From Bradyrhizobium sp. CCBAU 51765 (lineage in GTDB: Bacteria; Pseudomonadota; Alphaproteobacteria; Rhizobiales; Xanthobacteraceae), in contig NZ_CP030038.1 of the NCBI RefSeq assembly GCF_015291725.1, forward strand, positions 7,925,001-7,989,000: 64,000 bases of DNA. Direction: 5' to 3'. Shown here piece after piece: positions 33,142 to 41,616 of the stretch. Below the pieces are notes generated by a model that saw only the letters and a list, made by a program, of their open reading frames with translations, ran no database searches and was not told the DNA's origin. The position numbers and the translations under genes are program-made. Numbering within the stretch: position 1 is the first letter of the stretch; each line of letters begins with the position of its first letter.

Positions 33142-33750
33142 TCAGCTTCCCTTGCTCACGACGCGCGTGGTACGCGGAATCGCAACCACGGCGTCATCGG
33201 CGACCAGCACCACGTCGATGCCGCGCGGAAACAGCGCCTCGTTGATCCGTAGGCGCTCGAACAGGTCGAAAGGCTTGATCGACGCCTGCAGCGTCGCGAC
33301 ACCGTCGATGCCGGGGCCGCGCAGCTCGAAGCCGCGCCCGGAGGCCAGGCTGTCGACCTGAATGATCACCGTGGTCGAACGATCCGGGTATTCGCTCGTC
33401 CCGAGCGCAAACCGGTCGAGCTGCGGAAGCGCCGTACCGTCGCTGATCAGTGCGAAGCTCGCGATCGAGCAATCCTGCACCACCGGCGCGCCGGTATGAA
33501 ATTTCAGCCACTTCACCAGGTCGGAGCTCTCCACCATCCGCGCATCGAGCCAGAGCGGCGTGTCGTGGTCGAACAGCGTGAGCGCGATCGCGGCGGTGCC
33601 GCGCATCATCGTATCAGGTGCCCCCGCCATCGGCACGATGCGCTGAACCGAGCCCGGCCGCGCCATCGCGTCCATGACGGAGCGAAAGGTCGATTGCGCC
33701 GACAGCACCTTGTCGGCAAAACCCGGCGGCAATTCCGCAATCGTGGTCAT
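33142..33750 (-). CDS. phnH: C-P lyase core subunit PhnH
   Basis: A 202-residue core subunit. LPPGFADKVLSAQSTFRSVMDAMARPGSVQRI is the standard N-terminal signature, followed by ALTLFDHDTPLWLDA and a C-terminal LFPRGIDVVLVADDAVVAIPRTTRV. PhnH is a PLP-transferase-fold protein without cofactor that docks with PhnGI. The ATG at 33750 is chosen on homology. It is 4 bp after phnG and 3 bp before phnI. Confidence 0.94.
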   Translation of the reverse strand: MTTIAELPPGFADKVLSAQSTFRSVMDAMARPGSVQRIVPMAGAPDTMMRGTAAIALTLFDHDTPLWLDARMVESSDLVKWLKFHTGAPVVQDCSIASFALISDGTALPQLDRFALGTSEYPDRSTTVIIQVDSLASGRGFELRGPGIDGVATLQASIKPFDLFERLRINEALFPRGIDVVLVADDAVVAIPRTTRVVSKGS

Positions 33751-33754
33751 GATC

Positions 33755-34222
33755 TCAGCCCTCACCGCGCACCATGGTGTAGAAATCAACCTTCGTCGCG
33801 GCGGTCTCGGCCGCCGCCTGCTTGCGCCGAATCATAAGCTGCTCTCGCAAGGGCGCGATGACACCCCGCTCCACCGCGCCGCCGTAATCACGGGACTGAA
33901 CCAGCGCATCGCACAACGCGATCAGCCGCGCCTTGTCACCGTCACGGCCGAGCGTGTAGCCGAACCCGACCTCGCCGCTCGCAAGCCGCACCGCGGCGCG
34001 CGACACCGTGGCTTCACCGAGATTGAACGGCGCGCCGTCGCCGCCGATCCGGCCACGCAGCATGACGAGGCCGTTTTCCGGCGCGCGCAGATCCTGATGG
34101 GCCGGAAGGGCCGAGTCCAAGGCCAAGTTGCGGAGGCGAGCGGCGATCTCGCCCGCCTCCGCTTGCGCCAGCACCGCCATCGCGGCCCTGCGCTGGGCTT
34201 GCTGATTGTTGTGCTGCGTCAC
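33755..34222 (-). CDS. phnG: C-P lyase core subunit PhnG
   Basis: A 155-residue subunit, first gene of the phnGHIJKLMN run. Signature segments are RRAAMAVLAQAEAGEIAARL, PENGLVMLRGRIGGDGAPFNLGEATVSRAAVRLASGEVGFGYTLGRD and a C-terminal ATKVDFYTMVRGEG. The start is taken as GTG 34222 (VTQHNNQQAQ), preceded by GGTGGA; another GTG three codons upstream is possible. Long upstream frame extension crosses the operator and is rejected. Regulation: a PhnF-like palindrome and a Pho box lie in the next 100 bp. Confidence 0.93.
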   Translation of the reverse strand: MTQHNNQQAQRRAAMAVLAQAEAGEIAARLRNLALDSALPAHQDLRAPENGLVMLRGRIGGDGAPFNLGEATVSRAAVRLASGEVGFGYTLGRDGDKARLIALCDALVQSRDYGGAVERGVIAPLREQLMIRRKQAAAETAATKVDFYTMVRGEG

Positions 34223-34258
34223 TTGGTCCACCGAACTTTCTACAGAACTTGCCGCATC

Positions 34259-34286
34259 GAAGTTGTCTATGATAATAGACAACTTC
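34259..34286. promoter_or_regulatory. PhnF operator candidate (12-bp perfect inverted repeat)
   Basis: GAAGTTGTCTAT-GATA-ATAGACAACTTC is a perfect 12-bp inverted repeat midway between the divergent phnG and phnF starts, 37 bp from phnG and 63 bp from phnF. GntR/HutC regulators bind such sites, often with a GTCTA...TAGAC core. It lies downstream of the Pho box with respect to phnG, a position for repression. Confidence 0.8.
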
Positions 34287-34299
34287 TTACGGACGCGCC

Positions 34300-34317
34300 A
34301 TGACTGTTTCGTGACAA
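34300..34317 (-). promoter_or_regulatory. Pho box upstream of phnG
   Basis: On the minus strand, TTGTCAC-GAAA-CAGTCAT matches the PhoB box (CTGTCAT-N4-CTGTCAT) at 5 of 7 and 6 of 7 positions with correct 11-bp phasing. It lies about 78 bp upstream of phnG and points toward it, consistent with phosphate-starvation activation. Confidence 0.72.
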
Positions 34318-34349
34318 TGATGTGATTTCTGGAGTAGGTTTCCCGCGAC

Positions 34350-35081
34350 ATGAGCATGCAGGACACAGCCTCCTCGGGCGTCGCGCTATGGCGCCTCGTT
34401 GCCGACGGCATCGAGCGCGGCATCGCCGACGGCCGCTTTGCGGCCGGCGACAAGCTGCCGGGCGAGATGGAGATCGCCGAAACCTATCGCGTCAACCGCC
34501 ACACCGTGCGGCGCGCGCTGGCCGCCCTCGCCGAGCGCGGCCTGGTGCGGGCCGAGCGCGGCAGCGGAACCTATGTCGAGGCGCAGAAGCTGGCCTATCC
34601 GCTGCGCTCGCGCACGCGCTTTTCCGAGATCGTCGGTGCGGGCGGCCGCGAACCGCATGGGCGGCTGATCGAGGCGACCGACGATATCGCGACACGCGAG
34701 CTCGCGCGGGAGCTGGGACTGAAGACCGGCGCGCCCTTGATGCGGATCGAGGCGATCCGCCTCGCCGACCGCACGCCGATCTGCGTGTCCACCACCTGGC
34801 TGTCGGCGGAGCGGTTTCCGGACGCCGGCGCCGTGTTCGCGGCGACGCGCTCGATGACCAAGCTTCTCGCGCATTACGGCGTGCGCGACTATCGCCGCGG
34901 CGCGACCCGAATCACGGCCGGCATCGTCGATGCGACCGATGCCTCACGGCTGGATCTGGCGCTGGGGCGGCCGATCCTGGTGGTCGACGCGACCGACCAC
35001 GATCTCGAGGGCAGGCCGCTGCTGACAAAACACTCGCGCTTCGCTGCGGAGCGGGTGGAGTTTCTGGTGGAGAACGGGTGA
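34350..35081 (+). CDS. phnF: Phosphonate operon regulator PhnF (GntR/HutC family)
   Basis: A 243-residue regulator. The N-terminal winged helix (VALWRLVADGIERGIADGRFAAGDKLPGEMEIAETYRVNRHTVRRALAALAERGLVRAERGSGTYV, residues ~10-75) and a UTRA ligand domain (RTRFSEIVGAGGREPHGRL, AIRLADRTPICVSTTWLSAERFP, ITAGIVDATDASRLDL) are clear. It is divergent from phnG and presumably binds the perfect palindrome between them, relieved by a phosphonate-related ligand or phosphate signal. Confidence 0.93.
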   Translation: MSMQDTASSGVALWRLVADGIERGIADGRFAAGDKLPGEMEIAETYRVNRHTVRRALAALAERGLVRAERGSGTYVEAQKLAYPLRSRTRFSEIVGAGGREPHGRLIEATDDIATRELARELGLKTGAPLMRIEAIRLADRTPICVSTTWLSAERFPDAGAVFAATRSMTKLLAHYGVRDYRRGATRITAGIVDATDASRLDLALGRPILVVDATDHDLEGRPLLTKHSRFAAERVEFLVENG

Positions 35082-35142
35082 GGCTTCGCTACGCTTCCGC
35101 CTCTCTCCGCGCGTGAAGCTGGCAGTCGAGTTCGCGGACAGA

Positions 35143-35243
35143 TACCCCTCATCCGGCGCCGTAGCCGAAGCTTCGCTTCGGCGCTCTTAAGAACGGCGGT
35201 CCAGGGCCGCCTATGCCACCTTCTCCCACAACGGGAGAAGGGA
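35143..35243. repeat. Palindromic intergenic repeat, copy of the 27.1-kb element
   Basis: Begins ACCCCTCATCCGGCGCC, contains GCCGAAGCTTCGCTTCGGC (perfect hairpin) and GGCGGTCCAGGGCCGCC, and ends CCTTCTCCCACAACGGGAGAAGG. It sits between the convergent phnF and phnE genes and can act as a shared terminator. Confidence 0.78.
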
Positions 35244-35247
35244 AAGA

Positions 35248-36096
35248 CTACGCCACCGCCCGTCGCCCGATGATCGCAAAGCGCAGCTTGCCCGAGATGA
35301 AATCGATCGCGGCCACCGCAACCAGGATCATGAGGATCAGGAACGACACTTTCTGCCATTCCAGCACGCGGATCTGCTCGGCGAGCTGGAGGCCGATGCC
35401 GCCGGCGCCGACGATGCCGATGATGGTGGCCGAGCGGGTGTTGGATTCGATGAAGTAGAGCACCTGGCCCGCGATGACAGGCAGGACCTGCGGCAACAGG
35501 CCGAAGCGGATCTCGTGCAGCGCGCTACCACCGGAGGCACGGATGCCCTCGACCTGCTTCTGGTCGGCGCCCTCGAACGCCTCCGAGAACAATTTTCCGA
35601 AGGCGCCGAAATCCGACACCGCGATGGCGAGCACGCCGGCGAAGGGGCCGAGCCCGACCACGTTGATCCACACCAGCGCCCAGATCAGCGTATCGACGCC
35701 GCGAATCGAATCGAGGAAGCGCCGGACCGGGAAGCGCAGAATGCTCGACGGCACGATGTTGCGGGCCGCCAGCAGGCTCACCGGCAAGGCAAATAGCGCT
35801 CCCAGCGTGGTGCCGAGCAGCGCGATCGACAGCGTCTCGCCGAGCGCCTTCAGATAAATGGGCAGGGACGAGCCGGGATCGGGCGGGATCATCATCAGGC
35901 TGATCCAGCCGAGCTGGCTGAGGCCGGCGAAGAAGCGCGACGGCGAGAAGTCGAGATCGACGAGCCCGTAAATGAGGATCGCGAACGCCGCGACGATCAT
36001 GGCGGGCGTCGCGAGCCGCGCCGAGGCCGGCCGCTCGAACACCTCGGGATAGCGCGCACGCATCTGCGCGGCATCGACCTCCTGCGGCTTCGTCAC
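35248..36096 (-). CDS. phnE: Phosphonate ABC transporter permease PhnE (second copy)
   Basis: A 282-residue permease with about six transmembrane helices and the ABC inner-membrane (EAA) loop FGKLFSEAFEGADQKQVEGIRASGGSALHEIRFGLLPQVLP, plus ESNTRSATIIGIVGAGGIGLQL near the end. These are hallmarks of PhnE. Its N-terminus (TKPQEVDAAQMRARYPEVFERP) is cytoplasmic. The start overlaps the stop of the first phnE by 4 bp, so the two permeases are made together and probably form a heterodimer. Confidence 0.92.
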   Translation of the reverse strand: MTKPQEVDAAQMRARYPEVFERPASARLATPAMIVAAFAILIYGLVDLDFSPSRFFAGLSQLGWISLMMIPPDPGSSLPIYLKALGETLSIALLGTTLGALFALPVSLLAARNIVPSSILRFPVRRFLDSIRGVDTLIWALVWINVVGLGPFAGVLAIAVSDFGAFGKLFSEAFEGADQKQVEGIRASGGSALHEIRFGLLPQVLPVIAGQVLYFIESNTRSATIIGIVGAGGIGLQLAEQIRVLEWQKVSFLILMILVAVAAIDFISGKLRFAIIGRRAVA

Positions 36097-36977
36097 GTCC
36101 GCGCCTCCTTGCCGAACAGGTGGCCGCGCAGCCAGCCGGTGGCGATGTCGATGATGAAGACCGTGACGACGATGGTGAGCAGGATCGCGCTGACGTCGGA
36201 GTAGTAAAATTTGCGGATGGCGACGACGAGTTCCTGGCCGATGCCGCCGGCGCCGACGAAGCCCATCACGGAGGCCTCGCGGACGTTAATCTCGAAACGC
36301 AGCAGTGCGTAGCTGGCATAGCCCGCGGTCACCTGCGGCACCACGGCGAAACGCATGCAGGACAACCAGCTCGCGCCGGTCGAGCGGATGCCCTCGACCG
36401 GCTTCATGTCGGCGTTCTCGACGATCTCCGAGAACAGCTTTCCGAGCGCGCCGGTGGAGTGGATCGCGATCGCCAGCACGCCCGCCATCGGACCGAGCCC
36501 GAAGGCGATGACGAAGACCAGCGCGAACACGATCCCGGGCACCGTGCGGGCGAACTCGAGCAGCCGCCGCACGACGAAGCGCAGCCAGGGCGCGGGCGAG
36601 GTGTTTTCAGCCGCTAAGAAGTTCAGGCAGAAGGCGAAGGTCGCGCCGATCAGCGTGCCGACATAGGAGATCAGCAGCGTCTCGCCCAGCATCTTCAGCC
36701 ATTTGCGCCAGCCCCAGAACCACTCGCCGACATCGGTCCAGACCCGCTGGCCGTTGTCGAGCGTGAGGATGCGGTCGAAATAGCTGAGGAAGTTGCCGAA
36801 ATAGGTGAACAGCGTGCGCAAATTCACTTCCGCGCCGATTGCGGCCAGAACGAGCGCGGCGGCGAAGATGACGGCGCCCAGCAACAGGCGGAGCCGCCTG
36901 CGCGCAACCGCCTGGCGATAGGCAGCATTGAGCACGGCGAGCTGCTGCTGGGGGAGGATCGAAACCGCTGTCGTCAT
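36093..36977 (-). CDS. phnE: Phosphonate ABC transporter permease PhnE (first copy)
   Basis: A 294-residue permease. Helices at about 30-52 and in the C-terminal two thirds flank the EAA loop GKLFSEIVENADMKPVEGIRSTGASWLSCMRFAVVPQV and the end motif NVREASVMGFVGAGGIGQELVVAI. A periplasmic loop containing LTLDNGQRVWTDVGEWFWGWRKWL precedes the core. It follows phnD after a 72-bp gap that contains a strong hairpin, and overlaps the second phnE. Confidence 0.92.
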   Translation of the reverse strand: MTTAVSILPQQQLAVLNAAYRQAVARRRLRLLLGAVIFAAALVLAAIGAEVNLRTLFTYFGNFLSYFDRILTLDNGQRVWTDVGEWFWGWRKWLKMLGETLLISYVGTLIGATFAFCLNFLAAENTSPAPWLRFVVRRLLEFARTVPGIVFALVFVIAFGLGPMAGVLAIAIHSTGALGKLFSEIVENADMKPVEGIRSTGASWLSCMRFAVVPQVTAGYASYALLRFEINVREASVMGFVGAGGIGQELVVAIRKFYYSDVSAILLTIVVTVFIIDIATGWLRGHLFGKEART

Positions 36978-36997
36978 CTGTCGAAACAGGTCCGGTC

Positions 36998-37029
36998 AAA
37001 GAAAGAGCCGGGTCCTCGGGACCCGGCTC
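36998..37029 (-). terminator. Intercistronic hairpin/attenuator between phnD and phnE
   Basis: On the minus strand, GAGCCGGGTC-CCGAG-GACCCGGCTC (a perfect 10-bp stem, 5-nt loop) is followed by TTTCTTTG. It sits just after the phnD stop. Such structures usually reduce downstream permease expression relative to the binding protein, or protect the phnD mRNA 3' end. Confidence 0.75.
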
Positions 37030-37049
37030 AGGTGCATCGTCCCAAGAAC

Positions 37050-37985
37050 TCAGGACGCCTTCTTCTTGCGCAGCGCATCGACGAACTTGATCAGCTCGAT
37101 CGTGCCATCCCAATCCTTGGTGGTGGCGGGATGAAAACCCTTCTTCTGGCCGTCGGAGAGACGGTCGAAGGCGGCCTTGTCCTTGGCCGGCGCGTCGAAG
37201 AACGCTCTCGCAATGGCGGCCTTGGCGTCTTCCGGCAGGTCGGAATTGTAGGCATAGGGGCCGTTGATGATCGGCGCCGATTTGTGGATGATACGGAAAT
37301 CGTCCTTCTTCATCGCGGAGCCGTCGGCGTTCTTCAGCATGCCCTTGGTCAGCATCTGCGCCAGCGTGGAATCGTTGTCGCTGGTCCACTGGTTGGCCGC
37401 GACGTCGACCGTGCCCTGCGCCAGCGCCAGCATCGCGTTCTCGTGGCTGCCGGCGAAGACGACCTTGCTGAAATAGGTGTCGGCGTCGTGGATGCCCAAC
37501 TTGTCGAGCTCGAAGCGCGGCACGTTGTTGCCGGAGGTCGAATTCGGGTCGACGAGACCGAGGTTCTTGCCCTTGAGGTCGTCGATCTTCTTGTAGGCGC
37601 TGCTCGCCTTGACGAAGAACACCGAATAGTAGCCGGTCGAGCCGTCGGCGTTGATGTCGTTGGCGAAGGCGTCGGTCTTGACGCCGGTCAGGCGGGCGCG
37701 GGCAAACGAGGCCGAGCCGTAGCTCGCGATGTGGATATTTCCGGCGCGCTGCCCTTCGATCACAGCGGCGTAGTCGTTGGCGATGCGCAGCGTGACCTTC
37801 ACGCCGAGCTGCTTAGAGAGGTATTCCACGAACGGGGTCCAGCGCTCGGTAACGCCCGAGGCGTTCTCGGCCGGCACGACCGCGAAGGTCAGCTCGGGAT
37901 ATTTGGCCTTCCAGTCGCTGGCCGAGGCGGAGGCCGTGAACGCGAGCGCGGCGGTGCCGGCAAGGACTAATCTGCGAGTGATCAT
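37050..37985 (-). CDS. phnD: Phosphonate ABC transporter substrate-binding protein PhnD
   Basis: A 311-residue periplasmic protein with a short signal (ITRRLVLAGTAALAFTASASA). YPELTFAVVPAENASGVTERWTPFVEYLSKQLGVKVTLRIANDYAAVIEGQRAGNIHIASYG is the PhnD signature, and DPNSTSGNNVPRF and VFAGSHENAMLALAQGTVDVAAN contribute ligand contacts. AGAGGGTATC before ATG 37985 fixes the start. Downstream of phnC by 66 bp and upstream of the two phnE genes. Confidence 0.94.
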   Translation of the reverse strand: MITRRLVLAGTAALAFTASASASDWKAKYPELTFAVVPAENASGVTERWTPFVEYLSKQLGVKVTLRIANDYAAVIEGQRAGNIHIASYGSASFARARLTGVKTDAFANDINADGSTGYYSVFFVKASSAYKKIDDLKGKNLGLVDPNSTSGNNVPRFELDKLGIHDADTYFSKVVFAGSHENAMLALAQGTVDVAANQWTSDNDSTLAQMLTKGMLKNADGSAMKKDDFRIIHKSAPIINGPYAYNSDLPEDAKAAIARAFFDAPAKDKAAFDRLSDGQKKGFHPATTKDWDGTIELIKFVDALRKKKAS

Positions 37986-38051
37986 GATACCCTCTTCATC
38001 GGTTGGGGTCGGTTGACGCAAGAACTTGCAGCTCAAGGGATGCGCCGCGGC

Positions 38052-38861
<810 letters not shown>

Positions 38862-38959
38862 GCAGGGCTCCAGAGTAGCTGGAGCCAATCGCTAACGTCC
38901 ATGCTTAACACTTGTGTGACACGGCTGTTGCAGCGCAGCGATCCTGCACACGTCATCCC

Positions 38960-38988
38960 CTGTCATCGCCACGTCATGACGTTGTCAT
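38960..38988 (+). promoter_or_regulatory. Tandem Pho box upstream of the second phosphonate unit
   Basis: CTGTCAT-CGCC-ACGTCAT-GACG-TTGTCAT gives three half-sites at exact 11-bp phasing (38960, 38971, 38982), the first a perfect consensus. Another ACGTCAT begins at 38950, off by one base. The orientation faces the acyltransferase-phnM2-DUF1045 genes 47 bp downstream; phnC, on the opposite side, may also benefit. Confidence 0.82.
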
Positions 38989-39034
38989 GAATCCACTCGA
39001 AGAGGAACGCCCGCCCTCGCAGCTCGGATGCAAC

Positions 39035-39706
39035 ATGGCCGCCAAAGCTCTTTCGGTTCAGCCGACCATCGACCCCTCGGCCAAACTGCATGAGACCCGG
39101 CTCGGCGCCTATACCGAGGTTGGCGCGCGCACGATCCTGCATGAAGTGGCGATGGGCGATTACTCCTATGTCGTCAACGATTCGCAGATCACCTACACCA
39201 CCATCGGAAAGTTCTGCTCGATCGCGGCGATGACGCGCATCAATCCCGGTAACCATCCGATGCATCGCGCGACGCAGGCGCACTTCACCTACCGCTCCAG
39301 CGCCTATTTCGAGGGTGAGAGCGACGATGCCGAGTTCTTCGATTGGCGGCGCCAGCATCATATCCATATCGGCCACGACGTCTGGATCGGCCATGGTGCG
39401 ATCGTGTTGCCGGGTCGCAACATCGGCACCGGCGCGGTGATCGCGGCCGGGGCCATCGTCACCAAGGACGTGCCGGCCTACACCGTCGTCGCCGGCAATC
39501 CGGCCCGCATCGTGCGGCGGCGGTTCTCGGAGGAGATCGCCGGGCGCCTTGCGAAGCTCGCCTGGTGGGACTGGGATCACGACAAATTGCGCGCGGCGCT
39601 GCCCGATTTCCGCAAGCTCGGGATTGAAGATTTTCTTTCGACATACGAAGCACGGGCGAGCTCTCTCACCAATCCTCCGGCCAGCAAACGAAGCGCGATC
39701 GCGTGA
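39035..39706 (+). CDS. Phosphonate-associated hexapeptide-repeat acyltransferase
   Basis: A 223-residue left-handed beta-helix transferase of the phosphonate-cluster family (TIGR03308 type). It shows LGAYTEVGARTILHEVAMGDYSYV, IGKFCSIAAMTRINPGNHPMHRATQAHFTYR and HIGHDVWIGHGAIVLPGRNIGTGAVIAAGAIVTKDVPAYTVVAGNPARIVRRRF. It may N-acetylate aminophosphonates (inference from PhnO). An ATG at 38987 is in frame but lies inside the Pho box, so ATG 39035, where homology begins, is preferred. GTGA links it to phnM2. Confidence 0.88.
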   Translation: MAAKALSVQPTIDPSAKLHETRLGAYTEVGARTILHEVAMGDYSYVVNDSQITYTTIGKFCSIAAMTRINPGNHPMHRATQAHFTYRSSAYFEGESDDAEFFDWRRQHHIHIGHDVWIGHGAIVLPGRNIGTGAVIAAGAIVTKDVPAYTVVAGNPARIVRRRFSEEIAGRLAKLAWWDWDHDKLRAALPDFRKLGIEDFLSTYEARASSLTNPPASKRSAIA

Positions 39707-40896
39707 CAGACATATTCCTCGAAGGCGGCCGGGCCCTGATCGGCGCCGAGTTCGTCGAAACCTCAATCCTCGTGTCCGGAACGGATATTGCGCGGGTCGA
39801 TGCTTCGCGCGGACGTGCGCGGCTGGCGATCGATGCCCGCGACCTGCTGGTGCTGCCCGGCATCGTCGATCTGCATGGCGATGCCTTCGAGCGACAGATG
39901 ATGCCGCGCGCCGGCGTCGATTTTCCGATCGACGTCGCGCTCGCCGACAGCGACCGCCAGGCGATCGGCAACGGCATCACCACCGTCTTTCATGCCACGA
40001 CCTGCTCCTGGGAGCCGGGCCTGCGCAGCGCCGACAATGCGCGCGGCCTGATGGAGGCGATCGAGCGGCAGCGTCCGCAATTCGCCGCCGACACCCGCTT
40101 CCATCTGCGGCACGAGACCTACAATCTCGACGCCGAGGCCGAGATCGCCCAGTGGCTCGCCGAGGGCCGCGTCGACCTGTTCGCCTTCAACGACCACATG
40201 GACGGCACCGTCGCCGACATGGCCAAGCCGCGCAAACGCAACCGCATGGTGGAGCGCACTGGCCTTTCGAGCGAGGACTTCGACCGGCTGGTCGAGCGCG
40301 TGATCTCGCGCGCCGACGAGGTGCCCGCTTCGGTGTCGCGCCTCGCCGCTTCTGCGCGCGCGGCCGGGGTGCGGATGCTCTCCCACGATGACGCAACGCC
40401 GGCGATGCGCCGGGAGTTTCGCGAACTCGGCGCTGACATCGCGGAGTTTCCGATCAACGAGGAGACGGCGCGGGCGGCAGCGAGCCACGGCGATGCCATC
40501 GTCTACGGCGCGCCGAACGTCGTGCGCGGCGGCAGTCATACCGGATGGACCAGGGCCTCCGACATGATCGCCAAGGGGCTCTGCTCGGTGCTGGCGTCGG
40601 ACTATTATTATCCCGCACAGCTGCTCGCCGCGTTCCGCCTCGCCGCCGATGGCGTGGTGCCGCTGGCACGGGCCTGGGATCTGGTCTCCGCCGGCCCGGC
40701 GCGCGCGACCGGCCTTGCCGATCGCGGCATGCTCGCGGAAGGACGCCGCGCCGATATTCTCCTCGTCGACGACAGCATGAAGCTGCGGCCGCGGCTGATC
40801 GCAGTGATCTCGGGCGGCAAGCTCGTGCACCTCACCGACGCGACAAGGCTGCTCACTGCCGTAGCGGCGCCGCGCGAGGCTGTCGTCGCGGCTTAA
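39703..40896 (+). CDS. phnM: Second PhnM-type diphosphatase
   Basis: A 397-residue amidohydrolase-superfamily protein in the PhnM family: LLVLPGIVDLHGDAFERQMMPR (metal ligands), GITTVFHATTCSWEPGLRSADNAR, RFHLRHETYN, FNDHMDGTV, SHDDATP, GAPNVVRGGSHTGW and LASDYYYPAQLL. It starts at GTG 39703, overlapping the acyltransferase stop (GTGA). It is well diverged from the PhnM at 28467-29624 (HGDAFER versus HTDHLE), so it may act on a different ribosyl-phosphonate or be condition-specific. Confidence 0.9.
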   Translation: MTDIFLEGGRALIGAEFVETSILVSGTDIARVDASRGRARLAIDARDLLVLPGIVDLHGDAFERQMMPRAGVDFPIDVALADSDRQAIGNGITTVFHATTCSWEPGLRSADNARGLMEAIERQRPQFAADTRFHLRHETYNLDAEAEIAQWLAEGRVDLFAFNDHMDGTVADMAKPRKRNRMVERTGLSSEDFDRLVERVISRADEVPASVSRLAASARAAGVRMLSHDDATPAMRREFRELGADIAEFPINEETARAAASHGDAIVYGAPNVVRGGSHTGWTRASDMIAKGLCSVLASDYYYPAQLLAAFRLAADGVVPLARAWDLVSAGPARATGLADRGMLAEGRRADILLVDDSMKLRPRLIAVISGGKLVHLTDATRLLTAVAAPREAVVAA

Positions 40897-40914
40897 ATTG
40901 GCTATGCTGAGGTG

Positions 40915-41613
40915 ATGACAGGTTTCCCCCGCTACGCGATCTACTTTGCCGCCGGCACCGACAGCGCCCTCTCCCGCTTCGGCGCCGAATTGCTCGGCTA
41001 TCACGCCCACAGCGGCGACACGGTTTCGTTTCCGCAAGAAGCGTTGCGCGTCGCGCCGGACTGGCGCGACATCACCGCCGATCCCCGCAAATACGGCTTT
41101 CACGCGACGCTGAAGGCGCCGATGACGCTGGTATCAGGCAGGACCGAGGCCGAGCTCATGGCGGCCTGCGCGACGTTCGCCGGCCAATCGCGGACAATTC
41201 CAGCGATCCGCCCCGTCGTCGATACCATCAGCGGCTTCATCGCCGTCATTCCGGCCGAGCCGGTCGACGCTCTCCAGCAGCTTGCCGCCGATTGCGTCCG
41301 GGAATTCGACTCCTTCCGCGCGGCCCTCACCGCGGAAGATCGTGCGCGGCGCAAGCCCGAAAAACTCACCGAGCGGCAGCGCGACTATCTCGACCGCTGG
41401 GGCTACCCTTACGTGATGGAGGAGTTCCGCTTCCACATGACAGTGACGGGCCGGCTGGATGCAGAGCGCCGCGAGCCGATTCTGGAGATGTTGCGGGGAC
41501 GATTTGCTGCGCTTGGTCTTGGCACGCTGGCGATCGACCGCCTCGCACTGTTCAAGCAGGACGAGGCGAAGGCTCGCTTCCGCATCATCGGTGAGTGGGC
41601 GTTGACGCGGTAG
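40915..41613 (+). CDS. DUF1045 2H-phosphoesterase-like phosphonate protein
   Basis: A 232-residue protein of the phosphonate-operon family (TIGR03223/DUF1045). Two Hx[ST]x motifs, H63-ATL in KYGFHATLKAP and H174-MTV in FRFHMTVTG, define a 2H phosphoesterase active site, the fold of cyclic-nucleotide and cyclic phosphodiesterases. No PhnP is found in the window, so it could open the 5-phosphoribosyl 1,2-cyclic phosphate made by C-P lyase (inference). GTG 40912 is the alternative start. It follows phnM2 by 18 bp. Confidence 0.88.
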   Translation: MTGFPRYAIYFAAGTDSALSRFGAELLGYHAHSGDTVSFPQEALRVAPDWRDITADPRKYGFHATLKAPMTLVSGRTEAELMAACATFAGQSRTIPAIRPVVDTISGFIAVIPAEPVDALQQLAADCVREFDSFRAALTAEDRARRKPEKLTERQRDYLDRWGYPYVMEEFRFHMTVTGRLDAERREPILEMLRGRFAALGLGTLAIDRLALFKQDEAKARFRIIGEWALTR

Positions 41614-41616
41614 GCC

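Noticed and set aside
33755..34453. PhnG with a 77-residue N-terminal extension
   Set aside because: The extended frame reads through the PhnF operator and Pho box, and its composition is unlike PhnG. The GTG at 34222 is preferred.
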